Part shown: one piece after another, positions 14,709 through 22,363 of the stretch
Layout of the letters: every line of letters begins with the position of its first letter
Numbering within the stretch: the stretch's first letter is position 1
Notes under the pieces: model-generated
Database searches by the model: none
Seen by the model: only the letters and a program-made list of their open reading frames with translations
Told to the model about the DNA's origin: nothing
DNA from: JAWWBL01 sp033720975
Lineage (GTDB): Bacteria; Actinomycetota; Acidimicrobiia; Spongiisociales; ZC4RG35
DNA: 25,340 nt
Assembly: GCA_033720975.1 (NCBI GenBank)
Contig: JAWWBL010000018.1
Span: 1-25,340, forward strand
Direction: 5' to 3'
Position numbers and translations under genes: made by a program

Positions 14709-14872
14709 CACAGCTACCCGAGACGATCACATGCGTGGACTGTGGCGGCACCGCTCACCTCATCAGCTTCCTGCCGGTGGACGAGGAGCCGGAGCCGGAG
14801 ACACCCGTCGCCTATCGATGCTCGGATTGCTTGGAGCGGTTCGACGTCATCTTCGACAGCGACAACGACTGA
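14705..14872 (+). CDS. Zinc-ribbon microprotein (55 aa), unknown function
   Basis: The GTG at 14705 overlaps the nhaA stop as GTGA. The 55-residue product has two knuckles, C10-V-D-C13 and C39-S-D-C42, spaced as in a treble-clef or rubredoxin-like zinc ribbon. Between them lies an acidic Pro/Glu linker (VDEEPEPETP). The tail (DVIFDSDND) is also acidic. I do not recognise a named family. Four clean Cys ligands and the tight coupling make it a real gene rather than a chance frame. A role in binding zinc or partner proteins is inference. Confidence 0.75.
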   Translation: MTQLPETITCVDCGGTAHLISFLPVDEEPEPETPVAYRCSDCLERFDVIFDSDND

Positions 14873-14876
14873 TCGG

Positions 14877-15746
14877 TCACGCCCAGCGGTGGACCCTTAT
14901 GGCGGTGGGGTCGAAGCCCAGTCGATTGCAGAATTCGTGAAACAACTCGCGAGGGACGCCCTTCCACTCGAGGTCATCGAGGCTCTCTCCAATCGGCACG
15001 TCGAGACGGAGTGTGGTCAGCTCCCGATAGAGCAACGCTTCCTCCTGTCTCTCACGCAGAGTTGCTGCCAGCTTCTCCGCGCTCCGAACGTTCACACCCC
15101 AATCACTGGCATCGGGCGGGATCATCTCAAGACGGGGATATCTAGCCAGAACGGAGGAGGCCGACTTCTTTCCCCACCCGGGAAGTCCGGGGATGCCATC
15201 CGCCGAGTCGCCCACGAGCGCCAGGTAGTCGGGGATCGACTCGGGCCGAACCCCAAACTTCTCGACCACGCCGTCCTCGTCGACGATGGCCTGCTCGCGC
15301 CGGTTGTAGGACACGATTCGGTCACCCACTATGACCTGGCTCATGTCCTTGTCGGGGCTGACGATCACAACCTGATCGACGTCCTCGACCCAACGAATAG
15401 CGGCAGCGGCTAGCGCGTCGTCGGCCTCGAACTCGATGTTGCGCCACACGACCACTCCTATCGCTTCCATTGCCTCTTCTGCCAGCGGAAACTGAGCCAG
15501 GAGCTCGGGTTCCATACCTGCCGAAGACTTGTACCCGTCGAACATGTCGTTTCGGAAAGATTCGATCACGGTGTCGAAACTGGCAGCAAGGTGGGTCACA
15601 CCAGGTTCGCGGAGAAGGGCGAGGGTCGACTCGAGGATGCCAAGCGTCCCCCTGATGTCAGCCCCGTCCGGGCCGGACACGGTGTCGCGACGGCCGTAGT
15701 GGGCCCGGAACAACTCGTAGGTACCATCGAGGAGGTGGAGACGCAC
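14877..15746 (-). CDS. 5'-3' exonuclease / flap endonuclease (H3TH type)
   Basis: With the GTG at 15746 the protein is 289 residues, a stand-alone version of the DNA polymerase I 5' nuclease domain. It starts VRLHLLDGTYELFRAH. Metal-binding acids are visible in LAASFDT, FEADDALAAAA and VIVSPDKDMSQVI. The helix-three-turn-helix is DYLALVGDSADGIPGLPGWGKKSASSVLARYP (about 168-200). It would remove RNA primers or flaps in the cytoplasm. A TAGGAT -10 box lies seven bases before the GTG. The longer open frame (to 15914) has no family match upstream. It overlaps the start of the next, divergent gene by 12 bases. Confidence 0.9.
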   Translation of the reverse strand: MRLHLLDGTYELFRAHYGRRDTVSGPDGADIRGTLGILESTLALLREPGVTHLAASFDTVIESFRNDMFDGYKSSAGMEPELLAQFPLAEEAMEAIGVVVWRNIEFEADDALAAAAIRWVEDVDQVVIVSPDKDMSQVIVGDRIVSYNRREQAIVDEDGVVEKFGVRPESIPDYLALVGDSADGIPGLPGWGKKSASSVLARYPRLEMIPPDASDWGVNVRSAEKLAATLRERQEEALLYRELTTLRLDVPIGESLDDLEWKGVPRELFHEFCNRLGFDPTAIRVHRWA

Positions 15747-15759
15747 GAGACCGATCCTA
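15722..15759. promoter_or_regulatory. Interlocked divergent leaderless promoters
   Basis: The plus strand has TACCAT (15722-15727) ending seven bases before the GTG at 15735. The minus strand has TAGGAT (15759-15754) ending seven bases before the GTG at 15746. Each -10 box therefore lies inside the opposite gene, and the two coding regions overlap over 15735-15746. Confidence 0.5.
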
Positions 15760-16058
15760 CGGCCTACACCGATCCCTGGGACCGCGTCAGCGGTGATGTC
15801 GCGGAGCTGAGAGCCCGGCTCAAAGAGACCTATAGGGAGGCGGCGGGAGACCAGGGACCGTCCGAAGATGACATCCGGGACGCCTTTTCGACCTTGGCCG
15901 GCGCATGGTCCCAAATGGCCTCATCGGTGGCGTCAGCGCTCAAGGACCCCGAGGTGCGGGAGCAACTCAAGAGCGCGGCGGGCTCCATTGCCTCCGCGCT
16001 TGGGCGGACGATAAGTGAGCTCGGATCCGAGCTCGACCACACATCAGAAGAGGAGTAG
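15735..16058 (+). CDS. Small helical protein (107 aa), unknown function
   Basis: From the GTG at 15735 the product is 107 residues: a polar N-terminus (ETHETDPTAYTDPWDR), then amphipathic helices (VSGDVAELRARLKETYREA; EDDIRDAFSTLAGAWSQMASSVASALKDPEVREQLKSAAGSIASALGRTISELGSEL) and an acidic end. It has no signal peptide, membrane helix or catalytic motif. The look is of a coiled or bundled cytoplasmic protein. The frame is open upstream to 15591, but that region is exonuclease antisense. The 15735 start has a matching -10 box. I cannot name a family. Confidence 0.7.
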   Translation: METHETDPTAYTDPWDRVSGDVAELRARLKETYREAAGDQGPSEDDIRDAFSTLAGAWSQMASSVASALKDPEVREQLKSAAGSIASALGRTISELGSELDHTSEEE

Positions 16059-16097
16059 CCGCCAGGCGACCGCCTCCAGCTGTGGTGGAATGCGGCG

Positions 16098-16895
16098 ATG
16101 AACCCTCTCATTCGCGTCCCCGAGCTGGCCGGGCGACTCGACGAACTCAAGCTGTTCGACGTCCGATGGTCGTTGACCGAGCCGGGTCACGGTTTGGCCG
16201 CCTACCGGGACGGGCACATCCCGGGTGCGGTTTTCGTGGATCTGGACCACGACTTGTCGGCGCCTACGGGTGCGGGCAGGCATCCGCTCCCCGATGTGGG
16301 GGCCTTCGCCGGAACCCTGGGAAGGCTGGGGGTTTCGCCCGACGATGAAGTCGTCGTGTATGACGACGTAGGCGGAACAATCGCGGCGCGTATGTGGTGG
16401 ATGCTCCGAGCCATCGGCCACGGGGCGTCGCGGGTGCTCGACGGTGGGTTGTCGTCATGGGTGCAAGCAGGAGAGCCTCTCGAATCCGGGGAACGGATTC
16501 CGTCACCGGTCGATTACCCGACCCCGAACCGATTCGCTGGTGTGGTCACGGTGGATCAGTTGGAGGGCAGGACCGTCATCGATGCCCGGGCTCCGGAGCG
16601 CTACCGGGGAGAGGTCGAGCCGGTGGATCCCAAAGCGGGGCACATACCCGGAGCGATCAACAGGCCCACATCGGACAACCTTGCACCGGCTGGAACCATG
16701 AAGGAACCGGTGATCCTCCGCAAGATCTACGAAGGGCTGGAAGACGCAGTCGTATCGTGTGGCAGCGGGGTGACCGCATGCCATGACGCCCTCTCGATGA
16801 TGGTGGCTGGATATGAAATGCCTGATCTGTACATAGGCTCTTTCTCCGAGTGGTCGCGCCTCGACCTCCCGGTCGCAACAGGACCTGAACCGTGA
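16098..16895 (+). CDS. Thiosulfate/3-mercaptopyruvate sulfurtransferase (two rhodanese domains)
   Basis: A 265-residue tandem rhodanese. The inactive N-terminal domain (about 5-130) has FDVRWSL and GHIPGAVFVDLDHDLS. The catalytic domain (about 150-262) has VIDARAPERYRGEVEPVDPKAGHIPGAINRP and the active loop C221-G-S-G-V-T-A-C228. The CGSGVT loop is characteristic of mercaptopyruvate sulfurtransferases, whereas thiosulfate rhodaneses usually carry CRKGVT, so 3-mercaptopyruvate is the likelier donor. The second Cys at 228 is an extra that could act as a redox partner. The ATG at 16098 lies 39 bases after the preceding gene. The stop overlaps the next GTG (GTGA). Confidence 0.92.
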   Translation: MNPLIRVPELAGRLDELKLFDVRWSLTEPGHGLAAYRDGHIPGAVFVDLDHDLSAPTGAGRHPLPDVGAFAGTLGRLGVSPDDEVVVYDDVGGTIAARMWWMLRAIGHGASRVLDGGLSSWVQAGEPLESGERIPSPVDYPTPNRFAGVVTVDQLEGRTVIDARAPERYRGEVEPVDPKAGHIPGAINRPTSDNLAPAGTMKEPVILRKIYEGLEDAVVSCGSGVTACHDALSMMVAGYEMPDLYIGSFSEWSRLDLPVATGPEP

Positions 16896-17875
16896 TCGAC
16901 AGCAGAGCGATCGAGGCGATCGAGCACTCGGACACCGATGAGTTGCTCCGGGTGATCGACGGTTACACCGAGTCGGGCATGTGGCAGAAGCTCGTCGAGT
17001 TGCGGATGCGCTGTCGGGAGGCGGTCACCAGGGGAAAGCAGCTTTGGGGCGTCGAAGAACACATCCGTTACCGGTTGGCCCTGGAGGCACCGGCCCAATT
17101 CGCCGGCCCAGTCGTGACGGAAGGGGCGGCGAGATTCGCCCTGGGACCTCTCGCCGAGGTGGCGGCAAGCACCAAGACCTGGGATGAGATGGCGCCACAC
17201 CTCGACCCGGGACCCGAGCGCAGCACCTTCGCAGCCGAGCGAGTCATCAGAGGCGATCGGGTCGACGAGCCCCTAGCTGACGTGCCCGGCGTGCTCCTGG
17301 CCTGGGAACCGGCCTACCCCACTGCCACCTACAAGCCGGACAAGGTGCAAGCACCGTCCCCGCGGGTCCCGAATGTCGAGCCTGAGACGATCAGCGATGG
17401 TGGCGAAAGGGTTGGTGATCCCGAGTCGGAAGGTGCCCTCTACGACTTGGTTCAGGCTTGGACCGAGGAGTCGAACGGAAAGGCCGAAGTCGTCTCTGTG
17501 GCGGGGTCGGCGGAACAGGCCATACGACATCTCGGGCTCACCAGCGCCAACGTCGCCGAGATCGACTCAGGACTGGCTATCGCCTGGATGGCCTGGGCTG
17601 CAGCCTCGGGAGGCGCACACGGCCGCCGACGTGGTGCAGCGGCCGGCCGCTACGGCGCCTGGTGGGTGCTGGCGACGATCTTCGACCTCGACTGGCCAGT
17701 CGATCCCGACATTCTCGGGAACACCACGTCGCGCCTTCGCTGGCTGTGGTTCGACGACGGGGCACCCGCAACCGGTTGGTCACTTCGAATCGCAGTAGAA
17801 GATCCCAGCGTCGGTCTTTCGTGGGCGGTCAGCGCGATCGATGCGGCAACTGAGACGTCTCTCGGCCAGCCCTGA
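16892..17875 (+). CDS. Conserved-looking hypothetical protein (327 aa)
   Basis: The GTG at 16892 overlaps the sulfurtransferase stop by four bases, so the two are coupled. The protein is soluble in appearance, with no signal peptide or clear membrane helix. The first part (1-100) is helical and rich in Arg/Glu (IEAIEHSDTDELLRVIDGYTESGMWQ). A long acidic/Pro linker follows (about 140-185). The C-terminal part contains a Gly/Arg stretch (SGGAHGRRRGAAAGRYGAWW) and many Trp residues (LRWLWFDDGAPATGW). I do not recognise the family or a catalytic site. It converges on the molybdoenzyme gene with only three bases between stops. Confidence 0.8.
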   Translation: MIDSRAIEAIEHSDTDELLRVIDGYTESGMWQKLVELRMRCREAVTRGKQLWGVEEHIRYRLALEAPAQFAGPVVTEGAARFALGPLAEVAASTKTWDEMAPHLDPGPERSTFAAERVIRGDRVDEPLADVPGVLLAWEPAYPTATYKPDKVQAPSPRVPNVEPETISDGGERVGDPESEGALYDLVQAWTEESNGKAEVVSVAGSAEQAIRHLGLTSANVAEIDSGLAIAWMAWAAASGGAHGRRRGAAAGRYGAWWVLATIFDLDWPVDPDILGNTTSRLRWLWFDDGAPATGWSLRIAVEDPSVGLSWAVSAIDAATETSLGQP

Positions 17876-17878
17876 CGC

Positions 17879-19411
17879 CTAGGCCTCCGAGACGGAAATG
17901 ACCCTCGTATGCCAACCCGTTGCGCCATCGGGAGGGGCAGGGCGCCGACGCTCATCCTGAAGGACGCCATCCCCGTCGGTGGCCCTCACGGTGAGCTGGT
18001 AGAGCCCGGGTTGAGGATTCCACGGCACCTGCCACTGAACCCATGAGTTGATCGAGAGTGGCTCGGACAGTTCCGCTTCGACCCACGGCGCCTCTTCGCC
18101 GAGACGCACCTCGACCTTGGAAATGCCCCTGGTCGGAGCCCAGGCGATGCCGGCCACCATCCGTGGACCGGGCGTGAGTCTCTGGGCACGCCTCGGGGTG
18201 TCGATCCGGCTCTGGGTCTTTATCGGAGCCTCCTTGGACCACCCCCTGGGAACCCAGTACGCGTCAAACTCGTCCCAACCTGTCAGTTCGATCTCCGAGA
18301 GCCATTTCGTCGCCGAAACGTATCCGTAGAGCCCGGCCACGACCAGCCGCGCCGGAAACCCGTGCTCGAAGGGGAGCGGTTCTCCGTTCATGCCGACAGC
18401 GACAAGAGCTTCACGGCCGTCAAATGCAGCCTCAATTGGAAAGCCAACCGTGAAGTCGTCAACCGATCGGCCGACGATCTGTTCCGCATCAGCGCGCACT
18501 CCGGCCCGGTTGAGGATCTCGGCCAGGGGCACCCCTAGCCACCTGGCATTGCCGACGAGCTCACCGCCCACTTGATTGGACACACACGACAGCGTGATGT
18601 CGCGCTCGACCATCCTCATGTCCAGAAGGTCGTAGTAGGTGAGGCTGTAAGGACGGTCGACCCGCCCCTTGATGGTCACCGCCCAATCTTGGATGTCGAC
18701 GCGCGGCACCGAGAACGCCGTGTCTATGCGATAGAAATCCGAGTTTGGGACGATGATGGGGGTGAGATCCGGCACTCCGAGATCGGCGCCGGCCGGCACC
18801 GGTGGGAGGGCATCCGCCGCAGAGGGCAACACCACTTCACTGCGGCCCGCCGCCAGCCTCTTTCCGCTCTCGACCAGAACCCTGCCCACACCGGCAGCAA
18901 TTGCCGCGAGGCCCAGCACAGCTCCTGCCCCCAGAAGGAAAGACCTCCTCGATTCAGAGACTCCTTCACCCTCAGCGGTGTCGGCTCGCCGGGCCAGCAG
19001 CCACTGGAGAGAGCCCAATCCGGCTAGGGCCGCGGCACCGCCTGGGACGATCGCCAAGCCAAGCGAGACCTGAGGATCCGCAGCTGCCCCAAGAGCGGCC
19101 AAGGCGCCAAACCCGATAAAGACGAACAGCGCAACGGGGAACAGCCGTCTGGCCACTACGCCCACGCCGGCGCCGATGAGAAGGGTTACAACGCCGATGC
19201 CGATCAGCAGCACAAGCTTGTCGGCCGTGCCAAAGGTGGCGATTGCCCATTCCTTCACAGGCTCCGGGGTGTTGTCGATCACGAAATTGCCGACACCCTC
19301 GATGAGCGAGGGGAGAGGTCCCACCAACCCGGCGAGAAGCTCGGACACTCCAAGTCCAAACCCTGCAGCGAGGGCTCCTGACAGCGAATCGCGGGCGCGG
19401 CTGATCTCCAC
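17879..19411 (-). CDS. Membrane-anchored sulfite-oxidase-family molybdopterin oxidoreductase
   Basis: A 510-residue protein. Residues 10-35, 66-86, 91-110 and 115-138 look like membrane helices. A twin-arginine stretch (SRRSFLLGAGAVLG, RR at 155-156) with its own helix follows. The sulfite-oxidase fold comes next (about 220-400), with the molybdenum-ligand C276 in ITLSCVSNQVGG, WLGVPLAEIL, FEHGFPARLVVAGLYGY and KWLSEIEL. The C-terminal Ig-like dimerisation domain (about 405-510) has the usual GIAWAPTRGISKVEVRL. The catalytic domain is expected outside the membrane. The true substrate is not established; the related YedY reduces oxidised methionine in proteins. No haem subunit is adjacent. The start is GTG at 19411, with a TAGCCT box eight bases upstream. 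Confidence 0.92.
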   Translation of the reverse strand: MEISRARDSLSGALAAGFGLGVSELLAGLVGPLPSLIEGVGNFVIDNTPEPVKEWAIATFGTADKLVLLIGIGVVTLLIGAGVGVVARRLFPVALFVFIGFGALAALGAAADPQVSLGLAIVPGGAAALAGLGSLQWLLARRADTAEGEGVSESRRSFLLGAGAVLGLAAIAAGVGRVLVESGKRLAAGRSEVVLPSAADALPPVPAGADLGVPDLTPIIVPNSDFYRIDTAFSVPRVDIQDWAVTIKGRVDRPYSLTYYDLLDMRMVERDITLSCVSNQVGGELVGNARWLGVPLAEILNRAGVRADAEQIVGRSVDDFTVGFPIEAAFDGREALVAVGMNGEPLPFEHGFPARLVVAGLYGYVSATKWLSEIELTGWDEFDAYWVPRGWSKEAPIKTQSRIDTPRRAQRLTPGPRMVAGIAWAPTRGISKVEVRLGEEAPWVEAELSEPLSINSWVQWQVPWNPQPGLYQLTVRATDGDGVLQDERRRPAPPDGATGWHTRVISVSEA

Positions 19412-19469
19412 GGTGCCCCAGGCTAGGTAAGGCTGCGCTAACCACGGCTAAAGCGAGTACACATGAACC

Positions 19470-20081
19470 ATGAAGATGAGTGTGGTCACAGGAGATGACG
19501 GAGCCCGGCGGTGCTGGTGGGGAGCAGGGCCAGACATTTACCGCGCGTATCACGACGACGAATGGGGAAGGCCGGTCACTGACGACTCGCGGCTCTTTGA
19601 GAAGGTCAGCCTCGAGGGTTTTCAGGCGGGGCTGTCCTGGTTGACCATCCTCACAAAAAGAGAGAACTTCCGCGCGGCCTTCGCCGACTTCGATCCGGCG
19701 ACCGTCGCGCGTTTCTCCGACCATGACGTGTCACGCCTGCTCGCGGACAAAGGAATCGTTCGTCACGAAGGAAAGATCCGCTCGACGATCAACAACGCCC
19801 GGAGGGCGCTGGACTTGATCGAGGAGAAGGGATCGCTGAGCAGATACTTCTGGCGCTGGGCCGAGGACGAGAGACCACCACCTCCAGACTTGCCGGCGTG
19901 GACCGAATCATCGAAACAACTGTCCGAAGACTTGAAGAAGAGGGGATGGACGTTCGTCGGCCCCACGACGATTTATGCCTTCATGCAAGCGATGGGGCTG
20001 GTCAACGATCACCTCGACGGTTGCGATGCCAGGGACAGGTGCGTGCGGGAACGGCGTCACGTGATGAGGAGCCGCATCTAG
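19470..20081 (+). CDS. tag: DNA-3-methyladenine glycosylase I
   Basis: A 203-residue base-excision repair enzyme that removes 3-methyladenine from alkylated DNA. The structural zinc site characteristic of Tag is complete: C15 (RRCWWG), H28 (YHDDEWG), H181 and C185 (NDHLDGC). The family block FEKVSLEGFQAGLSWLTILTKRENFR (43-68) lines the base pocket, and GWTFVGPTTIYAFMQAMGLVNDH closes the fold. The start may be the ATG at 19470 or the one at 19476; neither has a good Shine-Dalgarno. It ends in TAG, which overlaps the presumed -10 box of the next gene. Confidence 0.96.
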   Translation: MKMSVVTGDDGARRCWWGAGPDIYRAYHDDEWGRPVTDDSRLFEKVSLEGFQAGLSWLTILTKRENFRAAFADFDPATVARFSDHDVSRLLADKGIVRHEGKIRSTINNARRALDLIEEKGSLSRYFWRWAEDERPPPPDLPAWTESSKQLSEDLKKRGWTFVGPTTIYAFMQAMGLVNDHLDGCDARDRCVRERRHVMRSRI

Positions 20082-20084
20082 ATT
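20079..20084 (+). promoter_or_regulatory. -10 element (TAGATT) for the GCS2-type ligase
   Basis: TAGATT includes the tag stop codon and ends six bases before the ATG at 20091. There is no Shine-Dalgarno, so a leaderless message is likely. Confidence 0.5.
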
Positions 20085-20090
20085 CTCCCC

Positions 20091-21224
20091 ATGATCGAGC
20101 GGCCCGCTTTCACCATCGGGATCGAGGAGGAGTACCTCGTCGTCGACCGGGAGACCCGCGACCTGATCAGCGACCCACCACCCGGCCTATGGGATCGGCT
20201 GGGGGAGGTACTCGGTTCGAAGGTGACCCCCGAGTTCCTCAGGGCACAGATCGAGGTGGGTACTCATGTGTGCAACACCGTTGGTGAGGCGAGGGAAGAC
20301 CTCGCCCAGTTGAGGAGAAACCTGTCGGCGGTGGTTAGTGAGTACGGCGCCGCGATCATCGCCGCCTCTACCCACCCTTTCGCACACTGGGCCGATCAGC
20401 AGCCCACGGAGAAGAGGCGATACCTCAGGCTGGCCGACGACTATCAAAGGGTGGCTCGGCAGCTCGTCATCTGCGGTATGCACGTACACGTCGGAGTCGA
20501 TGACCCCGACCTCCGGATCGACTTCATGAATCAAGCCCGCTACGTGCTCCCCCACCTATTGGCTTTCAGCACGTCATCGCCTTTCTGGGATGGGGGCCTG
20601 ACCGGGTTGATGGCTTACCGCCTCGTGATATTCCAAAACCTCCCCCGCACCGGGATCCCCGAGGAGTTCGAGTCTTGGGGTGAGTACACGCGATACGTCA
20701 ACGTGCTGGTGGACGCGGGCCTGATCGAGGATTCCTCCAAGCTGTGGTGGGACATTCGCCCCTCCGGTCGATACCCGACGCTCGAGATGCGTGTCAGTGA
20801 CGTATGCACGAGGCTCGACGATGCAATGACGGTGGCCGCGATATACCAGTCCTTTCTCGCCTACCTGTACCGACTGCGCCGCAACAACCAGCGATGGCGC
20901 AACTACCCGTCGAGCGTGATCGCGGAGAACGTGTGGCGGGCCCAGCGATACGGCACCGATGGGTCACTGGTCGACTTTGGGAAGGGGATGCTCGTTCCGA
21001 TGTCGGAACTGGTGGAGGAGATCATCGAGCTACTCGCCCAGGATGCGGTCGAACTAAACGCGCGCGACGAGCTCCGGCACGCACGCGACATCGTGCGCGA
21101 CGGCACTTCGGCACACCGTCAAATCGCGACCTATAACGAAGCCCTCGAATCGGGAGCTTCCGAAAGGGAGGCGCAACAGGCCGTCGTCGACGAGCTGATA
21201 GTCGACACGCTCCATGCGATCTGA
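20091..21224 (+). CDS. Carboxylate-amine ligase, glutamate-cysteine ligase GCS2 family (YbdK-like)
   Basis: A 377-residue ATP-dependent ligase. Family features are FTIGIEEEYLVVD at the start (8-20), the metal/ATP-binding ICGMHVHVGVDD (about 126-137), STSSPFWDGGLTGLMAYR and LWWDIRPSGRYPTLEMRVSD. GCS2 proteins form gamma-glutamyl amides. E. coli YbdK has weak glutamate-cysteine ligase activity, and actinobacterial relatives include the ergothioneine enzyme EgtA and many orphans. No mycothiol or ergothioneine genes lie nearby, so the substrate is open. It follows tag after nine bases, but probably has its own leaderless promoter. Confidence 0.93.
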   Translation: MIERPAFTIGIEEEYLVVDRETRDLISDPPPGLWDRLGEVLGSKVTPEFLRAQIEVGTHVCNTVGEAREDLAQLRRNLSAVVSEYGAAIIAASTHPFAHWADQQPTEKRRYLRLADDYQRVARQLVICGMHVHVGVDDPDLRIDFMNQARYVLPHLLAFSTSSPFWDGGLTGLMAYRLVIFQNLPRTGIPEEFESWGEYTRYVNVLVDAGLIEDSSKLWWDIRPSGRYPTLEMRVSDVCTRLDDAMTVAAIYQSFLAYLYRLRRNNQRWRNYPSSVIAENVWRAQRYGTDGSLVDFGKGMLVPMSELVEEIIELLAQDAVELNARDELRHARDIVRDGTSAHRQIATYNEALESGASEREAQQAVVDELIVDTLHAI

Positions 21225-21227
21225 CCG

Positions 21228-21283
21228 TTGAGGCCACCACTCTCCGTGGTTATGCTGTCCCCGCCGTCGACCGTCTATAGGGG
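21228..21283 (+). promoter_or_regulatory. Promoter and ribosome-binding site of the secreted protease
   Basis: TTGAGG (21228-21233) and TATGCT (21251-21256) are 17 bases apart, a good housekeeping-sigma match. The spacer contains an ACCAC/GTGGT dyad. An AGGGG Shine-Dalgarno (21279-21283) sits six bases before the ATG at 21290, so this gene has a true leader. Confidence 0.55.
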
Positions 21284-21289
21284 TACACC

Positions 21290-22336
21290 ATGAAGAAGAC
21301 CCGGATCCTCGCGATCTTCGCCAGCCTGTCAATGCTGTTCACCGCAGTGTCGGCACAGGCCTCATCGGGTGGTCCCTCGGACGAACACCGAAGTGAGCAC
21401 CAACGGATCGTCGAATTCTGGACACATGAGCGGGTGGCCCAGGCCGTGCCTCGAGACTTCGTCCTTGACATCACAACCGGGAAGTTCACACCTTCGCGAG
21501 GCAAGCCACCGGGCACGCCCGGCGGCGGTGGCGGCGGCGATGACTCCGGGGTCGTCACCGGAGCATCATGGAACGGAGGCGGCGAGGTCGACGGTGCCGT
21601 GGGCAAAGTGCTATTCGAGATGGACGGCTCCTACTACGTCTGCTCGGCGACTGTCATCGACGACGGATCTGACGACTCGGGCCAGGATGACACTGCGCTC
21701 ATACTCACGGCGGCGCACTGTGTCTACGACGAGGTCAACCGGGCCTTCGCCGGGATGTGGATGTTCGTTCCCGACTATGACAACGACCCGGCTCCGCTGA
21801 CCGCCACGGGCTCTTTCTGCGCAGACACGACTCACGGGTGCTGGACCCCCGAGGCAATGGCCGTCCATATCGGCTACGCCGGCGCCGGAGGGTTCAACGA
21901 TCAAGCGGTCCTCTACGACTTCGCAGTGGTCCGGGTCGGACCTGGCGGGCTCGATGACAACAGCGAGCTCGACGAAGTGGTGAAGGAACAGGGCTACAGC
22001 TTCTCCGCGGTCTCCTTCGGGACCGCCGGGTACGCCTTTGGCTACCCGGCTCAGAAGAAGTGGAAAGGCAGCGACCTCATCTACTGCGCCGGCCCCATCG
22101 ACGGCGACCCCTACAACGACGACAACACTTACCGGATGAACGAGTGCAAGCTCAACGGAGGGTCATCCGGAGGCGGATGGATGGCCCCGTTCAGCGAGAG
22201 CACCGGCTCGGGGACTCTCGTCTCGGTCAACTCCTATGGGTACACAGGGGTCAACGCCATGCATGGGCCGATCCTCAACGAAGACACTCAGGACGTCTAC
22301 GACGCGGCGAAAGGCGAAGGAGGCATCGTCCCCTAA
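21290..22336 (+). CDS. Secreted trypsin-like serine protease
   Basis: A 348-residue precursor. Residues 1-24 are a Sec signal peptide (KKTR, hydrophobic core, SAQA cleavage site). A propeptide-like stretch follows (about 25-90), ending in a Gly/Asp-rich linker (PGTPGGGGGGDDSG). The S1 catalytic triad is H143 (LTAAHC), D210 (YDFAVVRV) and S293 (GGSSGGGW, in place of the usual GDSGG). Cys pairs are available for disulfides (C118/C144, C177/C184, C266/C286). It is expected to be exported and self-processed. Whether it attacks peptides for nutrition or processes surface proteins is unknown. Its strong promoter and leader differ from the leaderless neighbours. Confidence 0.92.
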   Translation: MKKTRILAIFASLSMLFTAVSAQASSGGPSDEHRSEHQRIVEFWTHERVAQAVPRDFVLDITTGKFTPSRGKPPGTPGGGGGGDDSGVVTGASWNGGGEVDGAVGKVLFEMDGSYYVCSATVIDDGSDDSGQDDTALILTAAHCVYDEVNRAFAGMWMFVPDYDNDPAPLTATGSFCADTTHGCWTPEAMAVHIGYAGAGGFNDQAVLYDFAVVRVGPGGLDDNSELDEVVKEQGYSFSAVSFGTAGYAFGYPAQKKWKGSDLIYCAGPIDGDPYNDDNTYRMNECKLNGGSSGGGWMAPFSESTGSGTLVSVNSYGYTGVNAMHGPILNEDTQDVYDAAKGEGGIVP

Positions 22337-22363
22337 ACCGTCGCGCCGTGTAAAAACGGAGTC

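Noticed and set aside
15591..15734. Longer start for the helical protein
   Set aside because: It lies inside the exonuclease coding region, with sequence that looks like an antisense shadow. A -10 box supports 15735.
21558..21640. Gly-rich coding stretch of the secreted protease as a tandem DNA repeat
   Set aside because: It is a short GGC/GGT codon run encoding a flexible linker, with no longer repeated unit.
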